A DNA stretch of 64,000 nucleotides from Acetobacteraceae bacterium (GTDB lineage Bacteria > Pseudomonadota > Alphaproteobacteria > Acetobacterales > Acetobacteraceae), in assembly GCA_030041375.1 (NCBI GenBank), contig JASHOA010000069.1:62001-126000 (forward strand), read 5' to 3'. The notes below the pieces were generated by a model. That model was not told the DNA's origin. It saw nothing but the letters and a program-made list of their open reading frames with translations, and did not search any database. Both the position numbers and the translations under genes were made by a program. This document shows, in pieces, positions 1-8,480 of the stretch (the first letter of the stretch is position 1; each line of letters starts with the position of its first letter).

Positions 1-1290
1 CCGCTCAAGCTCTCGCAGGCACTGGCCCGCGCCGGCATGCCGATCCTCGGCACCAGCGCCGACGCCATCGACATCGCCGAGGATCGCGAGCGGTTCCAGA
101 AGCTCTTGCAACGGCTCGGCCTCCGCCAGCCCGAGAACGGCACGGCACGCACGCTCGAGGAGGCAGAGCGGGTGGCGGAGCGGATCGGCTATCCGGTGGT
201 GATCCGGCCGAGCTACGTTCTCGGCGGACGGGCAATGGAGATCGTCCATGACCGCGCCGCCCTGGCCCGCTACATGCGCCAGGCGGTCATCGTTTCGGGC
301 AACAGCCCGGTGCTGATCGATCACTATCTCAGCGATGCGATCGAGGTGGACGTGGACTGCATCGCCGACGGCGAGAGCGTCTATGTCGCGGGCGTGATGG
401 AGCATATCGAGGAGGCCGGGATTCATTCCGGCGATTCCGCTTGCGCGCTGCCCCCCTACACGCTCGCCCCGGCAATCGTCACCGAACTCAAGGCCGAAAC
501 CACGGCGATAGCCCAGGCGCTCGGCGTCGTCGGGCTGATGAACGTCCAGTACGCCATTCAGGACGACCTCATCTACGTGCTCGAGGTCAACCCGCGCGCG
601 TCACGCACCGTGCCGTTCGTCGCCAAGGCCACGGGTGTCCCGGTCGCCAAGATCGGTGCCAGGATCATGGCCGGCGCGCGTCTGGCCTCGTTTCGCCTCG
701 ATGGCCAGGCGGTTCAACCGCACGTCGCAGTGAAGGAGGCCGTGTTCCCCTTCGCGCGCTTTCCCGACGTCGACACCATCCTCGGGCCGGAGATGAAATC
801 AACCGGCGAGGTGATGGGGATCGACGCCAGCTTCGAGCGTGCCTTCGCGAAATCCCAGCTTGGCGCTGGCGTCATGCTGCCGGCCAGTGGCACTGCCTTC
901 CTCTCGGTCAAGGATTCGGACAAGAACGCGCTCGTGCCGCTGGCCCGCCGCCTGGTCGAAATGGGCTTCACCGTCAAGGCGACGCGCGGCACCGCAGCGC
1001 GCATCCGCGACGCGGGCCTGCCGGTCGGGGTGGTCAACAAAGTCCTCGAAGGACGGCCGCATTGTGTCGATGCCATCCGCTCGGGCGAAATCCAGCTCGT
1101 TATCAATACCGCCTCCGGCGCGCAGTCGGTGGCCGACAGCTTCGACATCCGCCGCAGCGCGCTCACCCACGGCGTCCCCCACTACACCACCCTCGCCGGC
1201 GCGCGGGCCGCCGTCCACGCCATCGCCGCGCTCCGCACCGGCATCCTTGAAGTGGCGCCCCTGCAAGACTATTTTCGCGCTCCATTCTGA
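1..1290 (+). CDS. carB: Carbamoyl-phosphate synthase large subunit, 3' part (5' end outside window)
   Basis: CarB makes carbamoyl phosphate from bicarbonate, glutamine-derived ammonia and two ATP, for pyrimidine and arginine synthesis in the cytosol. The reading frame is open from base 1 and holds about 429 of the roughly 1,080 residues usual for the family. It covers the second ATP-grasp domain, with the metal-binding run [19 protein letters not shown] around residue 190. It ends in the MGS-like regulatory domain, with VKATRGTA and NTASG, the region that in other CarB binds allosteric effectors. A short GC hairpin follows the stop and greA comes next on the same strand, a common order in alphaproteobacteria. 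The identification is firm; only the truncation by the window edge is a limit. Confidence 0.96.
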   Translation, partial: PLKLSQALARAGMPILGTSADAIDIAEDRERFQKLLQRLGLRQPENGTARTLEEAERVAERIGYPVVIRPSYVLGGRAMEIVHDRAALARYMRQAVIVSGNSPVLIDHYLSDAIEVDVDCIADGESVYVAGVMEHIEEAGIHSGDSACALPPYTLAPAIVTELKAETTAIAQALGVVGLMNVQYAIQDDLIYVLEVNPRASRTVPFVAKATGVPVAKIGARIMAGARLASFRLDGQAVQPHVAVKEAVFPFARFPDVDTILGPEMKSTGEVMGIDASFERAFAKSQLGAGVMLPASGTAFLSVKDSDKNALVPLARRLVEMGFTVKATRGTAARIRDAGLPVGVVNKVLEGRPHCVDAIRSGEIQLVINTASGAQSVADSFDIRRSALTHGVPHYTTLAGARAAVHAIAALRTGILEVAPLQDYFRAPF

Positions 1291-1311
1291 GCCTTCGCGA
1301 CCGGAGCGAGA

Positions 1312-1325
1312 CCCCGGGCGCGGGG
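1312..1325 (+). terminator. Weak hairpin after carB
   Basis: The five-base stem CCCCG/CGGGG with loop GGCG is followed at once by CTATTTTG. It lies between the carB stop and the greA ribosome-binding site, so it could reduce readthrough from carB into greA. The stem is short, and this is an inference from shape only. Confidence 0.35.
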
Positions 1326-1372
1326 CTATTTTGCCCTGTGGTCCATCCCGAGGTTCCTGCGAGGTTCGCAAG

Positions 1373-1846
1373 GTGCATAAATTCCCGATGACGGCCCCCG
1401 GCCTGCACCGTTTGCAGGAGGAGCTTCGACACTTGAAAGGCACCGAGCGCCCGACCATCATCCGTGCGATCGCCGAGGCGCGCAGCCACGGCGATCTCTC
1501 GGAGAATGCCGAGTATCATGCGGCCCGCGAACGGCAATCCTTCATCGAAGGAAGAATCGCCGAGCTCGAAGAAATCCTCGCTTCCGCAGAGGTCATCGAC
1601 CCCTCCACCCTCTCCGGCGACAATGTCAAGTTCGGCGCTCATGTCTGGGTGGTGGACGAGGATTCCGAAAAGGAATCGACGTACCAGATCGTCGGCGTCC
1701 ATGAGGCGGACATCAAGAACGGGCGGATCTCCATCTCCTCGCCCCTCGCCAAGGCGCTGATCGGCCGCAAGGTCGGCGACACCGTTTCGGTGCCGGCACC
1801 AAGCGGCGATCGCTCCTATGAAATCCTGGGCGTCAAGTATCTCTGA
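1373..1846 (+). CDS. greA: Transcription elongation factor GreA
   Basis: GreA enters the secondary channel of RNA polymerase and stimulates cleavage of backtracked transcripts. The 157-residue length is normal for the family. The N-terminal coiled coil carries the tip motif [14 protein letters not shown] with the two acidic residues needed for cleavage, and the C-terminal FKBP-like domain ends [10 protein letters not shown]. The GTG at 1373 is preferred because GAGG lies eight bases upstream and translation then begins [10 protein letters not shown], matching the usual MQKFPMT start. The ATG at 1388 would cut this off. The stop at 1844-1846 directly abuts the ATG of the next gene, so the two are probably translationally coupled. 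Confidence 0.95.
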   Translation: MHKFPMTAPGLHRLQEELRHLKGTERPTIIRAIAEARSHGDLSENAEYHAARERQSFIEGRIAELEEILASAEVIDPSTLSGDNVKFGAHVWVVDEDSEKESTYQIVGVHEADIKNGRISISSPLAKALIGRKVGDTVSVPAPSGDRSYEILGVKYL

Positions 1847-3067
1847 ATGCGGCACCCTGAGCCCGGCGACGTGATCGGGCTCGCCGATGTCGAAGCCGCC
1901 GCCCGGCGCATCGCCGGCAGTGTCGTGCGCACGCCGGCGCTCGCCTCGGAGGCGATCAGCCGCGCCAGCGGCGCGTCGGTGGTACTGAAACTCGAGACCT
2001 TCCAGGCCACCGGCAGCTTCAAGGAACGGGGTGCCGCGAACAAGCTCGCCTTGCTTTCCCCGGCCGAGCGCGCCGCGGGCGTCATCGCGATGTCGGCCGG
2101 CAACCACGCGCAGGCCGTCGCCCGCCACGCGCGATTGGCCGGCGTCTCCGCGACGATCGTCATGCCCCGCTTCACGCCGCTCACCAAGGTCTCCCGTACC
2201 GCCGCCTGGGGTGCGCGCGTTGACCTGCACGGCGAAACACTCGGCGAATCCGCTTCCCACGCAGCCTTTTTGGCCGAGCGCGAGGGCCTGGTCATGGTCC
2301 ATCCATACGATGACCCGGCGGTGATGGCCGGCCAAGGCACGCTCGCGCTCGAGCTCCTCGCTGATGTCCCCGATCTCGATACGCTGGTCATTCCGGTTGG
2401 CGGCGGCGGCATGATCGCCGGCTGCGCGGTTGCCGCAGCTTCCCTCAAGCCCGGCATCGACATCATCGGCGTCGAGGTCGAGGCGTACTCCGCCCTGGCG
2501 CAGCGGCTCGCAGGCCGGCCGGTCGCGGTCGGCGGCGCCACGATCGCCGAGGGTATCGCGGTCAGAGACATCGGCGATCTCCCCTTCTCCGTCATCCGCG
2601 AGCATGTCTCGGACGTGCTCGTGGTTCCCGAGCAGGCGATCGAACAGGCGATCGCGCTCCTCGTCGAAGGGGCCAAGATCGTCGCCGAAGGCGCGGGTGC
2701 CGCCGGGGTAGCGGCGCTCCTCGCATTCCCCAGCCGTTTCAAGGATAAGAAAGTCGGGGTGCCGATCTGCGGCGCCAATATCGACGCGCGCATTCTGGCC
2801 AACGTGCTGCTGCGCAACCTGCTCCGCGACGGCAGGCTGCTGCGGATCTCCCTCGAGATCCCGGACCGGCCCGGGGTGCTTGCCGACATCGCAACGCGTA
2901 TCGCCGCCCACGATGGGAACGTCATCGAAGTATCACACCAGCGCCTGTTCGCATCGCCGTCGGTGCAGTCGGCACACCTCGAAGTGATGATCGAAGCGCG
3001 CGATCCTCAGCACGCCGACGAAATCGCCAGGGCCTTGGCCGCCTGCTACGCCCTGGACAGGATCTGA
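1847..3067 (+). CDS. Threonine ammonia-lyase (PLP enzyme with one ACT domain)
   Basis: This PLP enzyme converts threonine to 2-oxobutyrate and ammonia, which feeds isoleucine synthesis or threonine catabolism. It has 406 residues. The Schiff-base lysine is in the motif TGSFKERGA near residue 55 and the phosphate-binding glycines are in PVGGGGMIAG near residue 185. A single ACT domain follows, with ISLEIPDRPGVLADIATRI near residue 335. One ACT domain and about 400 residues fit the shorter TdcB/IlvA-type group rather than the 500-residue E. coli IlvA, so no symbol is given. The start codon touches the greA stop. Serine may also be a substrate. Confidence 0.9.
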   Translation: MRHPEPGDVIGLADVEAAARRIAGSVVRTPALASEAISRASGASVVLKLETFQATGSFKERGAANKLALLSPAERAAGVIAMSAGNHAQAVARHARLAGVSATIVMPRFTPLTKVSRTAAWGARVDLHGETLGESASHAAFLAEREGLVMVHPYDDPAVMAGQGTLALELLADVPDLDTLVIPVGGGGMIAGCAVAAASLKPGIDIIGVEVEAYSALAQRLAGRPVAVGGATIAEGIAVRDIGDLPFSVIREHVSDVLVVPEQAIEQAIALLVEGAKIVAEGAGAAGVAALLAFPSRFKDKKVGVPICGANIDARILANVLLRNLLRDGRLLRISLEIPDRPGVLADIATRIAAHDGNVIEVSHQRLFASPSVQSAHLEVMIEARDPQHADEIARALAACYALDRI

Positions 3068-3447
3068 GCAGGCCGGGTGAGCCTAGCGAGGCGCCCATTC
3101 CTTTGCGCCGAGCCCGGTCATGCACGTGTCGCTGACTTCGAGGCGCAACAGTCGCGCGATGCCTCTTCCGTGCCTTGCTGATAACCAACGCCCCGGACGT
3201 GGAAATCTGCGCCGCCGACGCCAACCTCCCCTTCAATTGGCCTCACCGGTCATTTAAGAAGGGTCGGAACGTCGGGGCGCGTGCGATCATTTCATACCGC
3301 CCGGACACCGGAGATGTCTTGACTTGGGCGAACCGCGCCGCAATGTGACGTGCTACGCCGGGATCGCCAGCAAGACGGGCGCCCATCGCACCGGGAGACG
3401 TCCAGGCGGCCGCAGGATTCGGCCAGAACACAGAGGATAGGTTAGCG
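3068..3447. other. Intergenic stretch with no supported gene
   Basis: No reading frame here has recognisable protein sequence, and no repeat of the three dispersed families is present. It should contain the promoter of the cold-shock gene that follows, but no clear -35/-10 pair could be picked out. Confidence 0.5.
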
Positions 3448-4071
3448 TTGAGATCACCCAGGAACGACCGCCAGCGGCAGCCACGCCGGCGCGGTTTCGA
3501 TGACGACAATTTCTTTGGCAATACCCCTCCCTCGCCCTTTGCCGGCTTCGGTGGATCAGCCGGACCCGAGGTCAAGGCCACCGTCAAGTGGTTCAATCCC
3601 GACAAGGGCTTCGGATTCGTCGCGCTGAGTGACGGTTCGGGCGATGTTTTCCTGCACGCCAACGCGCTGCAGGCGGCGGGCTATCAGAACGTCAGTTCCG
3701 GCGCCACGCTTCGGATCCGTGTCGGCCAGGGCCAGAAAGGCCGCCAGGTCGAGCAGGTGATCTCGGTCGACGAGAGCACGGCCGAGCCCAGCCGGGGTGG
3801 CTTCGCTCCACGCCAGCCCCGGGGGCCTCGTGCCCCGCGCCGCCCGGTCGACCTCAGCACCGCGGTCGAAATGACCGGGGTGGTCAAATGGTACAACCCG
3901 GAGAAGGGTTTCGGCTTCATCACCACCCCGGGCGGGGGGCGAGACGTGTTCGTTCATGCCTCCGCGCTCGAGGTGGCGGGCCTGCCGCCCCTGCAGGAGG
4001 GACAGGCCGTCCGGATGAACGTCGTACAGGGCGCCAAGGGCCCGGAAGTCGGTTCGATCAGCCTCGCCTAG
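3448..4071 (+). CDS. Cold-shock protein with two cold-shock domains
   Basis: Cold-shock domains bind single-stranded RNA and DNA and act as RNA chaperones. This 207-residue protein has two. The first spans about residues 43-107, with VKWFNPDKGFGFVALSDG (RNP1) and DVFLHANAL (RNP2). The second spans about 142-206, with VKWYNPEKGFGFITTPGG and DVFVHASAL. A basic Arg/Pro-rich linker joins them and the N-terminus is basic and disordered. Double-CSD proteins of about 200 residues are typical of alphaproteobacteria. The start is a TTG with AGAGGATAGG just upstream. The TAG stop at 4069-4071 is also the first three bases of a family B repeat, so the gene ends exactly where the element begins. Confidence 0.9.
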   Translation: MRSPRNDRQRQPRRRGFDDDNFFGNTPPSPFAGFGGSAGPEVKATVKWFNPDKGFGFVALSDGSGDVFLHANALQAAGYQNVSSGATLRIRVGQGQKGRQVEQVISVDESTAEPSRGGFAPRQPRGPRAPRRPVDLSTAVEMTGVVKWYNPEKGFGFITTPGGGRDVFVHASALEVAGLPPLQEGQAVRMNVVQGAKGPEVGSISLA

Positions 4072-4200
4072 TGTGCCGACTCCAACGCTTGATACCGTAG
4101 GATGTACCCTAACGGTCGGCACACACCTCTTTATTTTCAGTGGCCTGCTGATCCCCTTTCGTTTGCTGCCGGCGGCAGCAAACGTCGGGGGCAGGACACT
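4069..4200 (+). repeat. Family B palindromic element, copy B1 (132 bp)
   Basis: It begins TAGTGTGCCGAC and ends GGGGGCAGGACACT. The first hairpin pairs GTGTGCCGAC with GTCGGCACAC across a 30-odd base loop. A T-rich spacer CCTCTTTATTTTCAGTGG follows. The second hairpin pairs GTTTGCTGCCG with CGGCAGCAAAC around a single G, extended by C4/G4. Two further copies of the same 132-bp length lie at 6268 and 28775. Its first three bases are the stop codon of the cold-shock gene. Confidence 0.9.
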
Positions 4201-4255
4201 CGCCCGCGATCGCCCGAGGTGGAATCGGCGGGCGTGAATCGCGGGCTGGCATAAA
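4200..4255 (-). repeat. Half copy of family A element (second-hairpin half only)
   Basis: Directly after copy B1 lies the second-hairpin half of a family A element in reverse orientation. It has GCCCGCGATCGCCCGAGG near its start, then GGGCGTGAATCGCGGGCT and ATAAA. The first hairpin is missing and a few bases are deleted in the loop. It looks like a decayed or truncated copy joined end to end to family B. Confidence 0.75.
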
Positions 4256-4393
4256 CGGCGAAGAGTAACGCTCTCAGAAACCACCTTTTTTGGCGCCCTC
4301 AATGCCGGCCGGCAGGAGCCCGGAGCCTCCGTTCCGAACCTCCCGTCGCTCACTCCGCTCCCGTCATCCTCCCCGACCCCGCTCCGAGCCAGC

Positions 4394-5041
4394 CTGCGCA
4401 TCGTCGGGGACGTGCACGGCGATGTCCGCGGGCTGCAAGCCGCCTTGGCAACGGAGCGCTTCGTCCTGCAACTCGGCGATCTCGCCGATCATGGACCGGA
4501 TGGCGCGGGAGCGATTCGGATGATGCTCGGACGTCTGGCCGCCGGCCGCGGCCTGTTCCTGCTCGGCAATCATGATTTCAAGCTCGCGCGCGCCCTCGCC
4601 GGCCGCCAGATCCGACCCGATCCGGCACTGGCGGCGACAGTTGCGAGCCTCGATCCTGAATTGCGTGCCGCGGCGCTCTCGGCAATCGCCGGCGCTCCTG
4701 CCTGGCTCGTGGAGGGCAGCCATTTCTTCGTCCATGGCGCCTTCCACATCCGGATGCTCACCGAAGCGCCACCGGAAAGACCGCTCGAAGGGCGGGTTTC
4801 ACCCCTTCTCGCGCGCGCGCTCTACGGCCAGACCACAGGCCGGATGCAGCCGGACGGCTACCCCGAACGCACATTGCGCTGGGTTGCGCAGATCCCGGCA
4901 GGATTGACCGTCTATTGCGGGCATGACTGCCGGAGCCTCGATGGTCGCCCGGCGGTGCGGCGAAACGAGGCCGGCGGAACGGCGATCTTTCTCGACACCG
5001 GGGCGGGCAAAGGCGGGCATCTCTCGTGGATCGATCTCTGA
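4394..5041 (+). CDS. Metallophosphoesterase (PPP/Ap4A-hydrolase-like), non-standard start
   Basis: This is a calcineurin-like phosphoesterase, a two-metal hydrolase of phosphoesters. The metal ligands are visible in order: GDVHGD, GDLADHGP, GNHD, VHGAF and GHD. The second motif has His where GDxxDRG is usual. The substrate cannot be read from sequence; bis(5'-nucleosyl)-tetraphosphatases and PrpE-like phosphatases are the nearest types. The first ordinary start codon in frame is the GTG at 4412, which lies inside GDVHGD and would delete the first metal ligand. The frame is open back to 4238 but contains no ATG, GTG or TTG. The CTG at 4394, giving (M)RIVGDVHGD, is taken as the likeliest start, although no ribosome-binding site stands before it. 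Confidence 0.72.
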   Translation: MRIVGDVHGDVRGLQAALATERFVLQLGDLADHGPDGAGAIRMMLGRLAAGRGLFLLGNHDFKLARALAGRQIRPDPALAATVASLDPELRAAALSAIAGAPAWLVEGSHFFVHGAFHIRMLTEAPPERPLEGRVSPLLARALYGQTTGRMQPDGYPERTLRWVAQIPAGLTVYCGHDCRSLDGRPAVRRNEAGGTAIFLDTGAGKGGHLSWIDL

Positions 5042-5188
5042 TCCGCGATAGGATGCCCCGATGAAGCACGCACCCCTGGAGGCCGAATCGAATTCGCCGG
5101 CAAGCGTCGGAGTGCAGCCGCCGACCATCCCTCCCATCCTGTTCCTCACCAGCCGACGGCAGACCGCCGGCGCTGGCCGAAGGAGAGA

Positions 5189-6301
5189 ATGATGGAACTC
5201 GCATCAGCCGAAGGCGGCGGAGCACCCAAGCTGTTCGCAACCGACGCATTGCGCTGGGCAGCGCTGCGGTCGCGCGATCGGCGTGCGGACGGCAGCTTCG
5301 TCTATTCCGTCCGCACGACCGGGATCTACTGCCGCCCTTCGTGCGGGGCGCGGTCGGCGCGACCGGAGAACATCCGTTTTTTTTCCACCCCCGGCGAGGC
5401 AAGGGCAGCCGGATTCCGCCCCTGCAAGCGCTGCCGGCCCGACGCGGCAGAGCAGCCGGGCAGGGCCGAGCAGGCGGTGGCAAAGGCATGCCGACTCATC
5501 GAAGCCGCCGATGAAGTCCCGAGCCTCGACGAACTGGCCCGCGCGAGCGGCCTGAGCCGGTTCCACTTCCATCGCCTCTTCAAGGCGCTGACCGGCGTGA
5601 CACCCATGGCTTACGCCGCCGAGTGCCGGGCGCGACGGGTGCGCGACGAACTCGGGCGGGCGGGCACGGTGACGGAGGCGATTTACGCCGCCGGCTACAA
5701 CTCGAGCGGCCGGTTCTATGCCGAGGCCAATGGCCGGCTCGGCATGACGCCGCGGTCCTTCCGCGACGGCGGCAAGGGAACCCGGATGCATGTCGCCTTC
5801 GGGTCCTGCTCGCTCGGCCGCATCCTGGTTGCTGCAACCGAACGCGGCGTCGCGGCGATCGCGTTCGGCGATGACGACGACACCCTGTTGCGCACTCTCG
5901 AGGCGCGGTTTCCGAACGCCGCAGTGCGGCCGGCCGAACCTTCCTTCTCTGCAACCCTCGCCGCCGTCATCGATGCGGTCGAGACGCCGGCACGCGGCCT
6001 CGATCTGCCGCTCGACGTCCGTGGCACGGCCTTCCAGAGCCGGGTCTGGCAGGCGCTGCGGGAAATCCCGCCAGGCGCAACCGAAAGTTACGCATCGCTC
6101 GCCGAGCGGATCGGCAAACCGAAGGCGGTGCGCGCGGTTGCCGCCGCCTGCGCGGCCAACCCGCTGGCCGTCGCAATCCCCTGTCACCGGGCAGTACGAT
6201 CCGATGGCGGGCTGGCCGGTTACGCCTGGGGGGCCGAACGCAAGCGGGCACTCCTCGCACGCGAGGCCAGTGTGCCAACTCTAACGCCTGGTACTCGATA
6301 A
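5189..6301 (+). CDS. ada: Ada: methylation-responsive regulator and O6-methylguanine-DNA methyltransferase
   Basis: Ada repairs methylphosphotriesters and O6-methylguanine and, once methylated, activates alkylation-repair genes. Three parts are present in 370 residues. The Ada zinc domain has cysteines at about 48, 52, 79 and 82 (GIYCRPSCGAR, RPCKRCRPD). An AraC-type helix-turn-helix follows near 100-195. The methyltransferase domain carries the acceptor cysteine in IPCHRAVRSDGGLAGYAWG near residue 332. ATGATG follows a good AAGGAGAG site. The normal family ending is at about KRALLAREA. The last ten residues, SVPTLTPGTR, are translated from the family B repeat at 6268, and the TAA stop lies inside that repeat. 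The next two genes are also alkylation-repair genes. Confidence 0.95.
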   Translation: MMELASAEGGGAPKLFATDALRWAALRSRDRRADGSFVYSVRTTGIYCRPSCGARSARPENIRFFSTPGEARAAGFRPCKRCRPDAAEQPGRAEQAVAKACRLIEAADEVPSLDELARASGLSRFHFHRLFKALTGVTPMAYAAECRARRVRDELGRAGTVTEAIYAAGYNSSGRFYAEANGRLGMTPRSFRDGGKGTRMHVAFGSCSLGRILVAATERGVAAIAFGDDDDTLLRTLEARFPNAAVRPAEPSFSATLAAVIDAVETPARGLDLPLDVRGTAFQSRVWQALREIPPGATESYASLAERIGKPKAVRAVAAACAANPLAVAIPCHRAVRSDGGLAGYAWGAERKRALLAREASVPTLTPGTR

Positions 6302-6399
6302 TGCGCCGCAGCGGTCGGCACACTGCTCTCTCTTTTCAGTGGCCTGCTGGTCCCCTTCCGCTTGCTGCCGGCGGCAGCCAGCGTCGGGGGCAGGACACT
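6268..6399 (+). repeat. Family B palindromic element, copy B2a (132 bp)
   Basis: It matches B1 and B3 along its whole length, but begins CAGTGTGCC instead of TAGTGTGCC. The first hairpin still pairs GTGTGCC with GGCACAC. The second hairpin runs from CTTGCTGCCG to CGGCAGCCAG, and one stem pair has changed from T-A to C-G relative to the other copies. It overlaps the 3' end of ada, which reads about 30 bases into it. Confidence 0.88.
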
Positions 6400-6471
6400 G
6401 GCTCTTTTCAGTGGCCTGCTGGTCCCCTTCCGCTTGCTGCCGGCGGCAGCCAACGTCGGGGGCAGGACACT
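6400..6471 (+). repeat. Tandem second-hairpin half of family B, copy B2b (72-bp period)
   Basis: The T-rich spacer and second hairpin of B2a (from CTCTTTTCAGTGG to CAGGACACT) are repeated immediately with a period of 72 bases and almost no change (CAGCCAG to CAGCCAA). It ends six bases before the ATG of the dioxygenase gene. The near identity suggests a recent local duplication. Confidence 0.85.
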
Positions 6472-6476
6472 GGCCC

Positions 6477-7223
6477 ATGACGCACCTCGCGCGCGTCGGA
6501 CCGGAGACGAACGCGCCCCCGATCGCCGCCCGCGTGGCGGCGCTGGAGTGGCCGAAAATTGCCGCAGCACTCGATCAGGACGGCGCTGCTATCCTGCCGG
6601 GCATTCTCGAAGCAGCGGAATGTGCGGCGCTGGCGGCGGACTATTCCAACGAGGCCATGTTCCGCAGCCGGATCGTCATGGCCCGGCACGGCTTCGGGCG
6701 CGGCGAATACAAATATTTCGCGGCTCCGCTGCCCGCGATCGTTGCCGAACTCAGGACCGCGCTGTACCCGCCGCTGGCCGCCATCGCCGAGCGATGGAGT
6801 ACCATGCTTGGCCAGACCAAGGGCTATCCCGCCCGCCATGCCGACTTCCTCGCATTATGCCACCAGCAAGGCCAGACCAGGCCCACCCCGCTTCTCCTGC
6901 AATACCAGGCCGGCGACTTCAATTGCCTGCATCAGGATCTTTACGGAGAGCACGTGTTCCCTCTGCAGGCCGCATTCCTTCTGTCGGAGCCCGGGCAGGA
7001 TTTTACGGGCGGCGAGTTTCTGCTGGTGGAAAGCCGCCCTCGGGCGCAATCGCGCGCGCTGGTCTTGCCGCTTCGCCGGGGCGATGCGGCGGTCTTTGCG
7101 GTGCACCATCGTCCCGTTCAGGGCGTGCGCGGGTTCTACCGTGCCAGCATGCGCCACGGCGTGAGCCGCGTACATTCCGGCCACCGTTCCGTGCTCGGCG
7201 TGATCTTCCACGACGCGCGATGA
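6477..7223 (+). CDS. 2OG-Fe(II) dioxygenase of the Oxygenase-NA type (alkylation-repair associated)
   Basis: This is a 2-oxoglutarate/iron dioxygenase, resembling PF09859 proteins proposed to act in oxidative repair of damaged nucleic acids. The iron ligands are HQD at residues 152-154 and the His of MRHGVSRV. The Arg that holds 2-oxoglutarate lies in the SGHRSVLGVIFHDA stretch at the C-terminus. The frame stays open back to 6339, but that part is only translated repeat, so the ATG at 6477, right after the repeat, is chosen (248 residues). It follows ada and overlaps alkB by ATGA, which places it in one alkylation-response operon. The exact substrate is not known from sequence. Confidence 0.85.
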   Translation: MTHLARVGPETNAPPIAARVAALEWPKIAAALDQDGAAILPGILEAAECAALAADYSNEAMFRSRIVMARHGFGRGEYKYFAAPLPAIVAELRTALYPPLAAIAERWSTMLGQTKGYPARHADFLALCHQQGQTRPTPLLLQYQAGDFNCLHQDLYGEHVFPLQAAFLLSEPGQDFTGGEFLLVESRPRAQSRALVLPLRRGDAAVFAVHHRPVQGVRGFYRASMRHGVSRVHSGHRSVLGVIFHDAR

Positions 7224-7876
7224 TCGCCGGCGATCTTCTGGCGGCCTTGCCCTCACCGGAGGCCGCTATATCGCCGCTGGCCGAAGGTGCCGCGCTGTTG
7301 CGCGCCTTTGCCGCGGAAGAGGCGCCGGCTCTCCTGGAAGCTCTGAACAGCGTACTGGCAGCGGCGCCCTTCCGCCACATGCTCACACCAGGCGGGCATC
7401 GCATGTCGGTCGCGATGAGCAATTGCGGGCGCCTCGGCTGGGTCACGGACCGCCGCGGCTACCGTTACGACGATCGCGATCCTGAGACGGAGCGGCCCTG
7501 GCCGGCGATGCCTTCCCTCTTCGCATCCGTTGCCGCGCGGGCCGCCGCCAGGTCGGGTTATCCCGCCTTCGCGCCCGACTGCTGCCTGATCAACCGCTAT
7601 CATCCGGGCGCGCGGATGGCTCTACACCAGGATCGGGACGAGCGTGACTTCTCGCAGCCGATCGTCTCGGTTTCGCTCGGCCTGCCGGCGATCTTCCTGT
7701 TCGGTGGCCTTACGCGCGAAGCCCGGCCGCTCAGGGTCCGGCTCGCACACGGGGATGTCGTGGTCTGGGGTGGCCGGGTGCGGCTTGCCTTCCACGGCGT
7801 GGCACCGCTCGCGAACGGCCTCCATCCGCTCACCGGCAGCGCCCGGATCAATCTCACCTTCCGCAAAGCCGCCTGA
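7220..7876 (+). CDS. alkB: DNA oxidative demethylase AlkB
   Basis: AlkB removes methyl groups from 1-methyladenine and 3-methylcytosine, using iron, oxygen and 2-oxoglutarate. The 218-residue protein has the iron triad HQD (H136, D138) and H192 in AFHGVAPL. The terminal RINLTFR has the two arginines (about 209 and 215) that bind 2-oxoglutarate. The substrate-lid motif LINRYHPGARMALHQD is also typical of the family. Its ATG overlaps the stop of the preceding dioxygenase, so both are probably translated together and regulated by Ada upstream. Confidence 0.95.
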   Translation: MIAGDLLAALPSPEAAISPLAEGAALLRAFAAEEAPALLEALNSVLAAAPFRHMLTPGGHRMSVAMSNCGRLGWVTDRRGYRYDDRDPETERPWPAMPSLFASVAARAAARSGYPAFAPDCCLINRYHPGARMALHQDRDERDFSQPIVSVSLGLPAIFLFGGLTREARPLRVRLAHGDVVVWGGRVRLAFHGVAPLANGLHPLTGSARINLTFRKAA

Positions 7877-7892
7877 CGCAAAGCCCCACACC

Positions 7893-8453
7893 TCACGGCG
7901 TGAGGTTGATCGTCGTCGCGTCGCGCGGCACCATGTAGACGGACGAATAGAGATTGAAGGTTCCGAGATTGAGATAGTCGAACACGGGGTTGAACGGGTA
8001 GCTCACTTCGCCGAAGACCACGCTCGTGTTCGGAATATCGAGATCGGCAGGGACGGTGAAGGCCTGTCCCGCCGTGCGGGGCGTGCCGTTCTTTGCCTGG
8101 CTCCAGGTGACCGTCGCGTTTCCCTGGCTGTCGATCGTGATCAGGGAAACGACGACACTCGCCGCCTCCGACGAATAAGGTGCCAGGACCTCTGTCGAGG
8201 CATCGAGAATGTCCGGCATCTGCGTACTCTCGCTGATCGAGGTGTATTGCGTGACCAGGTTCGTAACGGTTTCCGCGGTCAGCCCGACGAGGCGATCGAC
8301 GGTGATCGCCTGTGCGAATTCCACGATCCCGAAATAGAGCAGCATCAAGATCGGCAACGCCATCGCGAACTCGACCGCCGCCAGACCCCTCAGGTCACGC
8401 CGAAGGTACCCGCCCCCGCCTCTGCGACGCACGCCGACAGAGCTCTCATTCAT
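7893..8453 (-). CDS. TadE-like pilus assembly protein
   Basis: TadE-type minor pseudopilins belong to the tight-adherence (Tad/Flp) pilus system and are set in the inner membrane by one N-terminal helix. In this 186-residue protein the TadE signature is RGLAAVEFAMALPILMLLYF at about residues 22-41, with the conserved Glu. A Thr/Ser-rich periplasmic part follows. It is the last of three genes read in the same direction, 27 bases beyond the second. No secretin, ATPase or prepilin peptidase is in the window, so this is a satellite of a tad locus elsewhere. Confidence 0.85.
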   Translation of the reverse strand: MNESSVGVRRRGGGGYLRRDLRGLAAVEFAMALPILMLLYFGIVEFAQAITVDRLVGLTAETVTNLVTQYTSISESTQMPDILDASTEVLAPYSSEAASVVVSLITIDSQGNATVTWSQAKNGTPRTAGQAFTVPADLDIPNTSVVFGEVSYPFNPVFDYLNLGTFNLYSSVYMVPRDATTINLTP

Positions 8454-8480
8454 CGCGCTTCGCCTTGGCCGGCGGAGCAG

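Noticed and set aside
1163-2911. Long minus-strand open frame of 582 codons antisense to greA and the threonine ammonia-lyase gene
   Set aside because: Its translation has no domain and mirrors the strong codon bias of the plus-strand genes, both of which have full family motifs.
6339-6476. N-terminal extension of the dioxygenase by 46 codons
   Set aside because: It translates the two tandem family B halves as a duplicated Cys/Ser-rich peptide; the ATG at 6477 is the first codon outside the repeat.
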